A stretch of DNA of 64,000 nt from Gilvibacter sp. SZ-19 (lineage in GTDB: Bacteria; Bacteroidota; Bacteroidia; Flavobacteriales; Flavobacteriaceae): the NCBI RefSeq assembly GCF_002163875.1, contig NZ_CP019333.1, forward strand, positions 502,864 to 566,863. Reading direction: 5' to 3'. This document shows positions 31,067 through 39,223 of this stretch, in pieces. Numbering within the stretch: the stretch's first letter is position 1; every line of letters begins with the position of its first letter. A program made the translations under genes and the position numbers. Under the pieces are notes generated by a model that made no database searches, was not told the DNA's origin, and was given only the letters and a program-made list of their open reading frames with translations.

Positions 31067-31834
31067 ATGAATAGAATTCAACAGGCCTTACAGCAAGACA
31101 AAAAATTACTTTCCATATACTTTACAGCAGGCTTTCCAAAATTGGAAGACACCGTGAACATCATCAAGAATCTGGAAGAATCTGGAGCCGATATGATCGA
31201 GATCGGCCTACCTTTTAGCGACCCACTAGCAGACGGCCCTACTATACAAGAAAGCTCTACAGACGCCTTGCGAAACGGTATGACTACCGCCAAATTGTTT
31301 GAACAATTGGAAGGCATCCGTGAACAGGTTGCTATTCCCTTGATCATTATGGGGTATTTCAACCCGATGATGCAGTATGGGATGGAAGAATTTTGCAAAC
31401 GCTGCAATGAACTCGGCATAGATGGGCTTATCATTCCAGATCTGCCGCTGCGCGAATACGAATTGGAATACAAGGCACTCTTTGACAAATACAATTTGGA
31501 CATGGTCTTCTTAATTACGCCACAGACCTCAGAAGCGCGTATTCGTCAGATCGATGCAGCCTCCAATAGTTTTATCTATATGGTGAGCACTGCCAGCACT
31601 ACAGGAGCGCAAAGTGGTTTCTCCCAGCAGACCACTGCCTATTTTGATCGTATAGCCGCTATGGAACTTAAAAGTGAGTGTATAGTCGGATTTGGTATTA
31701 GCAGTGCCGATACGTTCAAGGCCGCAACACGCAAGGCTAAAGGAGCCATCATCGGGTCGGCTTTTATTAAAATGCTTCGTGAAAAAGGAATTGCAGGGAT
31801 CGCAGATTTTATGAAGGCGATCCGCCCTGATTAG
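31067..31834 (+). CDS. trpA: Tryptophan synthase alpha subunit
   Basis: 255 aa. Cleaves indole-3-glycerol phosphate. Catalytic Glu in 'GADMIEIGLPFSDPLADGPTIQESS' (Glu near 45, Asp in DPLADGP), 'MGYFNPMMQYG', 'DGLIIPDLPLREY', 'TGAQSGF', 'VGFGISSAD' and 'GAIIGSAFIKML'. Last gene of trpEGDCFBA; its 3' end overlaps the convergent membrane-protein gene by 26 nt and no terminator hairpin is evident between them. Confidence 0.96.
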   Translation: MNRIQQALQQDKKLLSIYFTAGFPKLEDTVNIIKNLEESGADMIEIGLPFSDPLADGPTIQESSTDALRNGMTTAKLFEQLEGIREQVAIPLIIMGYFNPMMQYGMEEFCKRCNELGIDGLIIPDLPLREYELEYKALFDKYNLDMVFLITPQTSEARIRQIDAASNSFIYMVSTASTTGAQSGFSQQTTAYFDRIAAMELKSECIVGFGISSADTFKAATRKAKGAIIGSAFIKMLREKGIAGIADFMKAIRPD

Positions 31835-32252
31835 GCCATATTAAACTGTAGATCTTACTAACGGCCCAATTCCCCAAAGGGAAATAAAGTGCAAAGAACA
31901 AGGCCATAGCAAGAGCAAAGTTTCGCTCTCCGAAGAACTGGTCTAAGATATTGTTCGGAAAAGCAATTGAAGTTTCTAGCGCATAACCCCCAAATTCCAA
32001 AAGCCCCATAGCAATAAGCCCGTAAGCGTATTGCATATGGAAAGGCAGACCTCGTAAGATTAGTGAAATCGGGATCATATAGAGCAAATAAACTGTGATC
32101 ACCTGCCACCAATAGGTAAAGGTCGCTATCTGGACTGTGGCACCAAACCAATCCATTCCCATCCCCCACGCAAAATAAAGTACCACATAAACTGCCAAGA
32201 GTCGCTTATCGACCTGTAATTTTTGCATCACAAAGGCTTTAAAATCTTTCAT
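31809..32252 (-). CDS. Membrane protein at the end of the T3PKS operon, function unknown
   Basis: 147 aa from ATG 32252. Four predicted transmembrane helices: 'RLLAVYVVLYFAWGMGMDWFG', 'WQVITVYLLYMIPISLIL', 'YAYGLIAMGLLEFGGYAL', 'ALAMALFFALYFPLGNW'. The start codon overlaps the PPTase stop (ATGA), indicating co-translation. Not recognised; it could be an exporter component or a membrane-bound tailoring enzyme, but no catalytic motif is visible. Overlaps trpA convergently by 26 nt. Confidence 0.7.
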   Translation of the reverse strand: MKDFKAFVMQKLQVDKRLLAVYVVLYFAWGMGMDWFGATVQIATFTYWWQVITVYLLYMIPISLILRGLPFHMQYAYGLIAMGLLEFGGYALETSIAFPNNILDQFFGERNFALAMALFFALYFPLGNWAVSKIYSLIWPNQGGSPS

Positions 32253-32743
32253 GCGGACCAATAAATTAAACGGTAATACTTGCCGTGGTGACTGAGACTT
32301 GCAGGATAAAGTGTATCTCTCCCCATTGATACATAAGGCAAGCACCCTTTATATTCGATTGCTCTTGGATTATCTGCGGATCTTCTACTTACTTTTTTTA
32401 ATGCTGCGGAGCAGTGTCGGACCTCAGCATACAAACAATCACCACTTAACTCAGAGATTCCTAAAAACTCAAGATCGCCTAAGGAGATCTTCGACTGGGT
32501 ATTGTCTAAAAGTACGACTTGAGTCCTGGAGGGGCTAAAATCCTCAGCATAACCCAAACGTACAGCTGCTTTAAAAGCTGCTTCCTTTAAGCTCCAAAAC
32601 CGCCAAATAGAAATGTCTCGCGCTTCAAAAACGCCAAATTGAGCTTGCTCACTGGCAGAGCACATCTTATTTGCATAACGCCAAAAACGCTGCTCTGACT
32701 TAAATTCGCTGATAGTAAGATCTACAACATCGTTTCCGATCAT
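32249..32743 (-). CDS. 4'-phosphopantetheinyl transferase-family protein
   Basis: 164 aa. PPTase signature: 'GNDVVDL' (metal Asp) near the start and 'WRFWSLKEAAFKAAVRLGY' (the W-S-x-K-E-A motif with catalytic Glu/Lys), then 'LSHHGKYYRLI'. Transfers the phosphopantetheine arm of CoA to carrier proteins. ATGA overlaps on both sides with the ACP and membrane-protein genes strongly suggest it activates the neighbouring ACP. Confidence 0.85.
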   Translation of the reverse strand: MIGNDVVDLTISEFKSEQRFWRYANKMCSASEQAQFGVFEARDISIWRFWSLKEAAFKAAVRLGYAEDFSPSRTQVVLLDNTQSKISLGDLEFLGISELSGDCLYAEVRHCSAALKKVSRRSADNPRAIEYKGCLPYVSMGRDTLYPASLSHHGKYYRLIYWSA

Positions 32744-32991
32744 GCTCCCAGTTTTTCTTTGATTACCGCCAAAGAACTTTCAACGGTCAGCATCTTTTCC
32801 ATAGAGTCGTTATCGATCTCTATGTCAAAGGCATCTTCAACATCTAAGACAACATCGACCAAATTGGCGGAGTTGATCTGCAGGTCTTCTATAAATCGCG
32901 TCTCTGCAGTTAGTGTTTTAAAGGCTTCTTGATTCTGTAAATAAGGACTTATGATCTCTTTTAGCCGATCGAAGAATTGAGCATCATTCAT
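32740..32991 (-). CDS. Acyl carrier protein of the T3PKS operon
   Basis: 83 aa from ATG 32991. Four-helix carrier protein: 'RLKEIISPYLQNQEAFKTLTAETRFIEDLQINSANLVDVVLDVEDAFDIEIDNDSMEKMLTVESSLAVIKEKL'. The phosphopantetheine Ser lies in Ile-Asn-Ser-Ala-Asn-Leu rather than the usual Ala-Asp-Ser-Leu-Asp, a divergence expected of a specialised rather than general fatty acid ACP. Between the ketosynthase and PPTase genes; overlaps the latter by 4 nt. Confidence 0.88.
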   Translation of the reverse strand: MNDAQFFDRLKEIISPYLQNQEAFKTLTAETRFIEDLQINSANLVDVVLDVEDAFDIEIDNDSMEKMLTVESSLAVIKEKLGA

Positions 32992-33028
32992 TGAGGAAAA
33001 ACATTTGCGGTGATAGTATGCCTTGAAG

Positions 33029-34315
33029 TTACGAATTATAGCGACGCAATACGACACAAGCATTTACATCGCCAAAACCAAAACTAGCCTTGATAGCTCT
33101 GTCTAATTGTACATCGATGGCTTGCTGCGGAATCTTTTCGCGAGGAACCCATTTTGCTATCTGCGGATGCAGGTCCTCTGAATTGATCGAAGGATGCACA
33201 AAACCTCTCTGAAGTTGTAAAGTTGTGGCCACAAGCTCCACGGCTCCGGAACCTGACAAGCAATGGCCTACCAGACTCTTGGTCGCTTGTAAATACGGAA
33301 AGTTGGACTTATCTCGTCCAAGAGCAGCAGCCCAAGCGGCCACCTCATCCGGGTCTTTAACTGTTGCTGTTAAATGCCCATTGATCAGATCTATTTGCGC
33401 TCCCTCAATGCCAGACATGACCAAACTATCTTTAATGCAGCTTTTAACCGCCTCCGGATTTGGAGCGGTAAGCGTGCCTCCGCCGCGCTGCCCTCCAGAA
33501 TTGATCTGCCCGCCGAGCACTTCTGCAATTATAGGCGCTCCGCGTTCTAAGGCGGCCTCCAAACTTTCCAGGACAAAGGCTCCTGCTCCTGCGCCAGGGA
33601 CTAAGCCTCCAGCAGTCTCGCTTAAAGGTCTTGAAGCCTGTTCTGGCTTGTCGTTATGCCGATAATTAGTGACTCGCATCGCATCAAAACCTCCCCAGAG
33701 ATAAGGACCATGCTCACAAGTAGCGCCCACCAACATGCGTTTGGCGTAACCCGCCTTTATATGCCTGTAACCCATTAGCAGGGCTTCGGTTCCTGTGGTA
33801 CAAGCAGACGAATTTGTGCTCACCTGATTGCCTGCGGCAATATGACCTGCAATAAATGCGCTTACACCGCTGGCCATGGTTTGAATGACCACATTACTCC
33901 CCAGGCGCCTAACTTTCTGAGCGTCGACAAGTTTTATGGATTCGTTAAGTTTTTCAATGCCCGAAGTACCGGTACCAAAAATGACTCCTGTATCGGGGTC
34001 TAAAGATTCGGATTCGGGCTCAAGGCCAGCATTTCGCCAAGCCTCATGCGCTGCTATCATGCCGTAAATGATACCGTCGCTGTTAAAATTTCTAAGTTGC
34101 AGCGGACTAAAACAAGCATCGATATGCTCTTGAGTTATAGGTGGAATCCCTCCTACTTGACAACCAAAATTAAGCGCCGCCAAACGCGGTATAAACTCAA
34201 TACCCGATATACCATTGCGCAAGGCCTTTTCAAAATCGGATAAACCAATCCCGTTGGGAGCCACCACCCCCATGCCAGATATAACTACACGACTATTGGA
34301 TATGCGCTCCCCCAT
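33029..34315 (-). CDS. Beta-ketoacyl-ACP synthase family protein
   Basis: 428 aa, FabF/KAS II-like. 'VVISGMGVVAPNGIG' N-terminal strand-loop, nucleophile Cys in 'NSSACTTGTEALLMGYRHI', first His in 'LINGHLTATVKDPDEVAAW', second His in 'SLVGHCLSGSGAVE', and 'ASFGFGDVNACVVL' at the end, so Cys-His-His is intact. In this operon it likely elongates the acyl starter on the dedicated ACP. Its start overlaps the SDR stop by 23 nt. Confidence 0.88.
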   Translation of the reverse strand: MGERISNSRVVISGMGVVAPNGIGLSDFEKALRNGISGIEFIPRLAALNFGCQVGGIPPITQEHIDACFSPLQLRNFNSDGIIYGMIAAHEAWRNAGLEPESESLDPDTGVIFGTGTSGIEKLNESIKLVDAQKVRRLGSNVVIQTMASGVSAFIAGHIAAGNQVSTNSSACTTGTEALLMGYRHIKAGYAKRMLVGATCEHGPYLWGGFDAMRVTNYRHNDKPEQASRPLSETAGGLVPGAGAGAFVLESLEAALERGAPIIAEVLGGQINSGGQRGGGTLTAPNPEAVKSCIKDSLVMSGIEGAQIDLINGHLTATVKDPDEVAAWAAALGRDKSNFPYLQATKSLVGHCLSGSGAVELVATTLQLQRGFVHPSINSEDLHPQIAKWVPREKIPQQAIDVQLDRAIKASFGFGDVNACVVLRRYNS

Positions 34316-35072
34316 CGACAGGAATTACAGCTCCGTTGATCCAAGCAGCCTCAGGGCGACACAAAAGGCCTGCCACGCGGGCTACATCTTCTGGAGTGGT
34401 TAAACGTTTAAAAGGACTTCTGGCAGTTGCGAACTTCAAGATCTGTTCTACATTGGGAATTCGGCGCAGGGATTCGGTATCCACTACTCCAGCCTGAATA
34501 CAATTTGCTCGAATGCCAAAAGGTGCAAATTCTAAGGCAATACTTCTGGTAATGGCTTCTAAAGCTGCTTTAGCAGCGCCCACAGCGGCATAATGTTTCC
34601 AAGCTTTATGACTGCCCTCGCTGGTATAGCTAATAATTCGGGTATCCGTTGCAAAGAGCCCTGCACTGTGTAACTGTTGGGTCCAAAGCAGTAAACTACT
34701 TGCCATGGCTTCTAAGGTTATCGCCATATCAACTCCCGATAACGCAGCAGATGTTGTTATTGGTTTTACATGACCTTTAGCAATAGCATGGATCATTACT
34801 GCTACGGACTCGTCTTGCTTAAGTATATCCTTAAAACTGCTTACTAGATCGGCAATGCTTTCTGCTCGCGTGGCATCTTTGTTAAAAGTGTGGACTGCAA
34901 TTGCTTCGGACCTTAAACGGGCTACTTCCTCTTCAAATTCAGCTAAAGAGGCTCTAGGATCGCGATGCACCAACAACAAACTATAGCCCAGTCGCGCCAA
35001 TTCTTTGGCCGTAGCCAAACCAAGACCACGAGATCCACCAAGGACGAGCGCCCATTTTCTTTGACCTACCAT
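34293..35072 (-). CDS. SDR family oxidoreductase, FabL/FabI-like enoyl-ACP reductase
   Basis: 259 aa. NADPH site 'LVLGGSRGLGLATAKELA', and an active-site segment 'SYTSEGSHKAWKHYAAVGAAKAALEAITRSIALEFAPFGIRANCIQAG' where Tyr and Lys are seven residues apart (Y-x6-K), as in enoyl-ACP reductases FabI/FabL, rather than Y-x3-K of ketoreductases. 'GAVIPVDGG' closes the fold. Likely performs the final reduction in acyl-chain building for the T3PKS. Overlaps neighbours by 7 and 23 nt. Confidence 0.82.
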   Translation of the reverse strand: MVGQRKWALVLGGSRGLGLATAKELARLGYSLLLVHRDPRASLAEFEEEVARLRSEAIAVHTFNKDATRAESIADLVSSFKDILKQDESVAVMIHAIAKGHVKPITTSAALSGVDMAITLEAMASSLLLWTQQLHSAGLFATDTRIISYTSEGSHKAWKHYAAVGAAKAALEAITRSIALEFAPFGIRANCIQAGVVDTESLRRIPNVEQILKFATARSPFKRLTTPEDVARVAGLLCRPEAAWINGAVIPVDGGAHIQ

Positions 35073-36118
35073 TGTAATAAAACGCGTTGTGCAGAAAAAC
35101 CAGGGCCAAAGCTTAGCATGAGGCCTTGTGTTCCTGCGGGATTATCTTTTTCCATAAATCGCTCCAATACATAAAGTACCGTTGCACTGGACATATTGCC
35201 GTACAGATCGAGCACTGCTCGCGTATCTGCAATTGATTTTCCGAGCGAGCCAAAGAGCTCGTCTACGGTCTGCACGATCTTACGTCCGCCCGGATGAAAG
35301 ATCAAATGCTCCACAGCTTCAATACTGCTGCCGTGTTGTTCTAAAAAGGGGTGTATAATATCGCCAAAATGAGAACCGATCATATTGGGCACCTCCGGAT
35401 CGAGGATCATCTGCAAGCCCTGATTGGTGAGATCAAAGCCCATTAGATGCGTCGCATTGTAAAAGTGATACATGCCTTCTCCGAGTATTTCAGGTCCATT
35501 CGCCTCCGCAGCAGAAGAGAGCAAAACACAGGCAGCACCGTCACCGAAAATGGCAGCACTAACCATATTGGCCATGGAATAATCGCTGTGTTGAAAGGTA
35601 GCTGTAGGAGATTCCACCGCAATAACGGCTGCTTTCTTATTCGGATTTGCCTTAAGGAAATTATATGCATAAATGGTTCCGGATACCCCAGCTGCGCAGC
35701 CCATTTCTGTGACCGGTAAACGCAATACATCTTGGCGTAAGCCCAATTCATTGATCAAATAGGCATCTAAACTTGGGATCATGATCCCGGTGCAGCTCAC
35801 GGTGATGAGCATATCGAGTTCCTCGGGCTTCCATTGAGCCTTTTCCAAGGCTTTTTCAAGAGATTCTTTGCCTAGATCTATGGCTGCCTTTACAAACAGC
35901 CTATTCTTGTCTTCAAAAGAAGTTTGCCGAAAAACCTCTGGAGCATCCATGATCGAATAACGCTGCGATACTCCGGCACCCTCGAAGATCTTTAAAACCT
36001 TACGCCTAAAACGATCATCCTGATCTCCTAACCACCCTGAAACATAGGGTAATATTTCGTCAGTGGTTCGAGAAAACTCGGGTAGCGCTTTCGCAACTGC
36101 TGTAATCTTTACACTCAT
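35066..36118 (-). CDS. Type III polyketide synthase (chalcone/stilbene synthase family)
   Basis: 350 aa from ATG 36118. Thiolase fold with the T3PKS triad: Cys141 in 'VTEMGCAAGVSG', His275 in 'HLIFHPGGRKI', Asn308 in 'LDLYGNMSSATVLYVLERF'. Also 'TVSCTGIMIPSLDAYL' and the C-terminal 'LSFGPGFSAQRVLL' (GFGPG-like loop). Bacterial relatives make alkylresorcinols or alkylpyrones from long acyl starters and malonyl-CoA. ATGA overlap with the methyltransferase upstream; together with KAS, ACP and reductase it suggests a starter is built on ACP and handed over. Confidence 0.92.
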   Translation of the reverse strand: MSVKITAVAKALPEFSRTTDEILPYVSGWLGDQDDRFRRKVLKIFEGAGVSQRYSIMDAPEVFRQTSFEDKNRLFVKAAIDLGKESLEKALEKAQWKPEELDMLITVSCTGIMIPSLDAYLINELGLRQDVLRLPVTEMGCAAGVSGTIYAYNFLKANPNKKAAVIAVESPTATFQHSDYSMANMVSAAIFGDGAACVLLSSAAEANGPEILGEGMYHFYNATHLMGFDLTNQGLQMILDPEVPNMIGSHFGDIIHPFLEQHGSSIEAVEHLIFHPGGRKIVQTVDELFGSLGKSIADTRAVLDLYGNMSSATVLYVLERFMEKDNPAGTQGLMLSFGPGFSAQRVLLQW

Positions 36119-36801
36119 TTTCTCAATAACCACAAATAGCGATACGCCCAGTTCCAACTAATGGTACTTTGCATCTTTAAGGAGTTCGACATATGTTCTA
36201 ATTCTTCTTTTTTAAAACCTTTTTTTATAGACAGCAAACCGTCGTGCATGATCATTTCGTTACGGATAAATAAGCCCAAGGCCCAAAACAAGCCATAAGC
36301 TATAGGGCTGCGATGCAGATCATTGACTACCCAACCCAAAGTAACCTCAGCATTTGCTTTCTCGATCATACGCATTATTTGTTCATCGTCGAAGTGGTGC
36401 ATGAACAAGGTTGCCAAGACGATGTCACATTTGGGCATATTCCACTCAAAAACATCAGCTTTAAGATAGGTAATTTCAGGATAGTCTACAGAACGTTCTT
36501 GAGCAAAGGCTATACAGGCCGTGTTGGCATCAACCCCAGTGAATTGCCAATTGAGTTCATGCCTCCTACTATAATTGGCCAAATGGCGCAGTTGACTGCC
36601 TTCACCACATCCCAGATCAATTAAATGCAGTCCCGTTTTAGAGGTGCTGTTCTTGATCAATTTCTTTACACCTTTCAAACTCACGGCATCGCCTCCAAGA
36701 CGTGCATTGATCTTGGCCAAGGTCTTTAAGGTGGATCGGAGTTGTTCTCCTTCCATCTCTAAATCGTCCATCCACTCGGCTGCGTGTGATCTATGCTTCA
36801 T
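36115..36801 (-). CDS. Class I SAM-dependent methyltransferase
   Basis: 228 aa. SAM-binding motif I 'HLIDLGCGEGSQLRHLA', motif II 'FTGVDANTACIAFAQ', 'ITYLKADVFEW', and 'CDIVLATLFMHHF'. The C-terminal region 'GWVVNDLHRSPIAYGLFWALG' resembles methyltransferases found next to type III PKS genes in bacteria, which methylate the phenolic or pyrone product. Overlaps the FAD-oxidoreductase by 11 nt and the T3PKS by 4 nt. Confidence 0.88.
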   Translation of the reverse strand: MKHRSHAAEWMDDLEMEGEQLRSTLKTLAKINARLGGDAVSLKGVKKLIKNSTSKTGLHLIDLGCGEGSQLRHLANYSRRHELNWQFTGVDANTACIAFAQERSVDYPEITYLKADVFEWNMPKCDIVLATLFMHHFDDEQIMRMIEKANAEVTLGWVVNDLHRSPIAYGLFWALGLFIRNEMIMHDGLLSIKKGFKKEELEHMSNSLKMQSTISWNWAYRYLWLLRK

Positions 36802-37936
36802 TGTGGAGGTGTTTTGGTTTTAGTTTTCCGTGCGTTTGCCTGATAAAAAACGGCAATAGTCCAGGTATCAGTTTTAAAAATTGTAAACTAAGGCTACTCG
36901 CTTTTGGATTTGCAAAGACTCGAGCGGCTATACGCCCAATACGCAAACGTTTGTTGAATTCAGATTTCCAGTGGTTCTCATAATTAACCAACATTGTTCC
37001 GCGGTTAATTTTACCTTTTAAAAAGGCCTTTAATTCTGATGCAGCGAGGCTAGCGCTACGAATGGCCATACTCATACCATTACCGCTTAATGGATGAATA
37101 AGACCGGCTGTGTCTCCACACATGAGCTAATGCCCTTCTACCGGAGGTTTATCTTTAAATGAGATCTGCGCAATGCTGATCGGTTGCTCAAACTGCATAT
37201 CGGTTTGGTCTAACAACTCCTTTAAAGCAGGATTTGAAGCAAGCTCCAGATTTATAAATTCTTTGAGGTTTTTATGCTTTTTAAAAACATCATAAGTCGC
37301 AATAAAACAGAAATTGATCAGGCCATCTTCCACCCGCGAAACTCCGCAGTAACCACCTTTAAAATTGTGTAAGGCCACCAAAGTAGCATCGAAGCTCCCT
37401 CGGGCATGCCACTTGGCAGCCATGAAATTGGCCTTCTCGTCGATAAACTCGCGGGCTAGCTTTTTATCCAAGACAGACCGTTTACCATAAGCCCCTATAC
37501 CAGTTCGTCCGTGAAACAACTTCCCGTTACTGGTCTTAGCAGTAACCCCATCGGGTTCGGATTGGATTGCTACTACAGCCTCAGTAATAAAAACAACTCC
37601 GGCTTCCTTGGCCAAGTTAAACAGTTCCAACTCCACAGTATACCTACTGAGTCCAAATCCACCTAAAGGCAAACGGGCGCTAATAGATCTACCATCCGTA
37701 TGGGTCCATAAAAAATTGGAGATCGCAACAGCCCCATGATCAAATGGGTCAAAACCCAATGATTTCAAATACGGCAGTACTTCATTGGAGATGTATTCTC
37801 CACAAACCTTGTGTCTTGGATAGGCTTTAGGTTCAAACAGCAAGACCTCATACCCTGCCTGGGCCAGATCTATTCCAGCGCAAAGGCCAGCCAAGCCCCC
37901 ACCAATTATAAGTACATCAGCTTGGGTTGTCCTCAC
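36791..37936 (-). pseudogene. FAD-dependent oxidoreductase (geranylgeranyl-reductase-like) interrupted by an in-frame TAG
   Basis: One reading frame of 381 codons plus terminator, broken by a TAG at 37129-37127. The upstream part (269 aa, GTG start 37936) has the Rossmann FAD motif 'VLIIGGGLAGLCAGIDLAQAGYEVLLFE' and 'PRHKVCGEYISNEVLPYL'. The downstream part (110 aa, ATG 37123) begins 'MCGDTAGLIHPLSGNGMSMAI', the second FAD motif (GD). The two pieces are in the same frame with one codon (CTC) between stop and ATG, so a single base change (for example TTG to TAG) explains it. Alternatives are read-through, reinitiation giving a split enzyme, or a sequencing error. Predicted role: oxidation of the phenolic/pyrone lipid product. 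Confidence 0.8.
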
Positions 37937-38457
37937 GATTTCGGAACTTCTAATCGAAGACTGATCACTACTGTCTTAGACAGGATAAGGCTTCTGCCAC
38001 CAACTCCAAAGTCTAAACGATTTATAGACAATTCCCCTTTTAAGTACTGTGAGCCGTCTGTCTCCAATTCAAGCGGTATGGCTACCTCCTGGGAGCTGCC
38101 TTTGATAGTTAGAATACCGGACAACTGATAATTATTTAGGCCCACAACGGCCAAAGCGATAGAACGAAATCTGATCTCGGGAAAGTTTACGGCATCGAAA
38201 TACTCCGCTTCTTTAAGGTGCTCATCTCTGGTTGAATTACCTGTATCTATGGTCTTCACATCTACAGTTGCTTCTAATTTTGTTTGCTGCGGATTGTTCA
38301 GATCTAGGGTTCCCATCACTTTGGATGCGCCGAAGGAACCGTCTACATTCACCCCAAAGTTTTTGATGGTAAAGGAAAGTTCGTGCTCTATTTGTGCGAA
38401 CACAGACATATGAAAGGATAAACAAACTGCAAATATGGTAAGGGCGAAGTTCTTCAT
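37933..38457 (-). CDS. YceI family periplasmic protein of the T3PKS operon
   Basis: 174 aa from ATG 38457, signal peptide 'FALTIFAVCLSFHMSVFAQ'. YceI barrel: 'HELSFTIKNFGVNVDGSFGASKVMGTLDLN', 'TRDEHLKEAEYFDAVNFPEIRFRS', 'GILTIKGSSQEVAIPLELE', 'LSINRLDFGVGG'. The family binds long isoprenoid or lipid chains, so it could carry the lipid made by this operon. First gene of the operon; GTGA overlap with the FAD gene. Confidence 0.88.
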   Translation of the reverse strand: MKNFALTIFAVCLSFHMSVFAQIEHELSFTIKNFGVNVDGSFGASKVMGTLDLNNPQQTKLEATVDVKTIDTGNSTRDEHLKEAEYFDAVNFPEIRFRSIALAVVGLNNYQLSGILTIKGSSQEVAIPLELETDGSQYLKGELSINRLDFGVGGRSLILSKTVVISLRLEVPKS

Positions 38458-38476
38458 CGGTAGCAATTAATGAGCG

Positions 38477-38492
38477 CGATCTAAACAGATCG
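38477..38492. promoter_or_regulatory. 16-bp inverted repeat upstream of the T3PKS operon
   Basis: CGATCT-AAAC-AGATCG, perfect 6-bp arms, 20 nt before the YceI ATG on the minus strand. No exact TAnnTTTG box is found in the 100-nt intergenic region, so it could be an operator or a 5'-UTR hairpin. Confidence 0.35.
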
Positions 38493-38569
38493 TAATGCGT
38501 CCTTTAAATTTAAGCCTAATTAATTTAAAATCAAGAAGAAATAAGTGAGAAAACAGAAACACTTGCTGC

Positions 38570-39223
38570 TTAAAAGAAAGGTCTGTACTGATCTATCCTA
38601 AAATCTAGCGTATTGTATGTAGGATCTTGAGCCTTGCGTTGTTTGTACAGATCCAAACTGCCCACAGCACGATTAGCCGCCCCAGAAGGCGCTGTTAAGG
38701 ACACCGTGCGAATAGTTCTGCCAGCCCATTGAAACTGGTGTATTCTTGGAACCTCGTCGCTAATGATTTCAAGTTTGATACCACTGGGTTTTACGAGTCT
38801 TCTAAAAAAATATTCAGGACCATTCTTGCTGTTACCACCCGTAAAAAGCAAAGTATCTATGGCTGAATATTGCTCCAGATAATCCAAAAGTGGTCGCAGT
38901 TGCACTTGTTGCATTCCCAGATCTGAAGCGTCTATTTTCTCGCGTTTGGCAGCGTGAACTATATCGCAAATCGCTATACCTCGCTCTTTTAGAAATGTCT
39001 GCCGTTGCTCGATTGCGGCCGCAGTTGTTTCAAATTTAAGCCCGAGTCCAAAGAGCCTGTCCAAGATAGGCCAAAGCTGCCCGTCTATACTACCATAACA
39101 GAAGTTGACATCACCAGGTTTTAAATCACCTGTACTGAATCGCGGTGGCGGTAAGGTGCCCACTATCATTTTGGTGGCACCTTTGGGAAAATAGGGAGGA
39201 TACGGGTGTTTGTGTAGAAACAT
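38570..39223 (-). CDS. Uracil-DNA glycosylase superfamily protein
   Basis: 217 aa. UDG-like fold: 'MIVGTLPPPRFSTGDLKPGDVNFCYGSIDGQLWPILDRLFG' near the N-terminus, 'AICDIVHAAKREKIDASD', 'LLFTGGNSKNG' and 'TVSLTAPSGAANRAVGSL'. Probably a base-excision enzyme of the MUG/TDG-like branch, though the catalytic residue cannot be assigned with confidence. Start overlaps the TPR-gene stop (TAATG). Confidence 0.75.
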   Translation of the reverse strand: MFLHKHPYPPYFPKGATKMIVGTLPPPRFSTGDLKPGDVNFCYGSIDGQLWPILDRLFGLGLKFETTAAAIEQRQTFLKERGIAICDIVHAAKREKIDASDLGMQQVQLRPLLDYLEQYSAIDTLLFTGGNSKNGPEYFFRRLVKPSGIKLEIISDEVPRIHQFQWAGRTIRTVSLTAPSGAANRAVGSLDLYKQRKAQDPTYNTLDFRIDQYRPFF

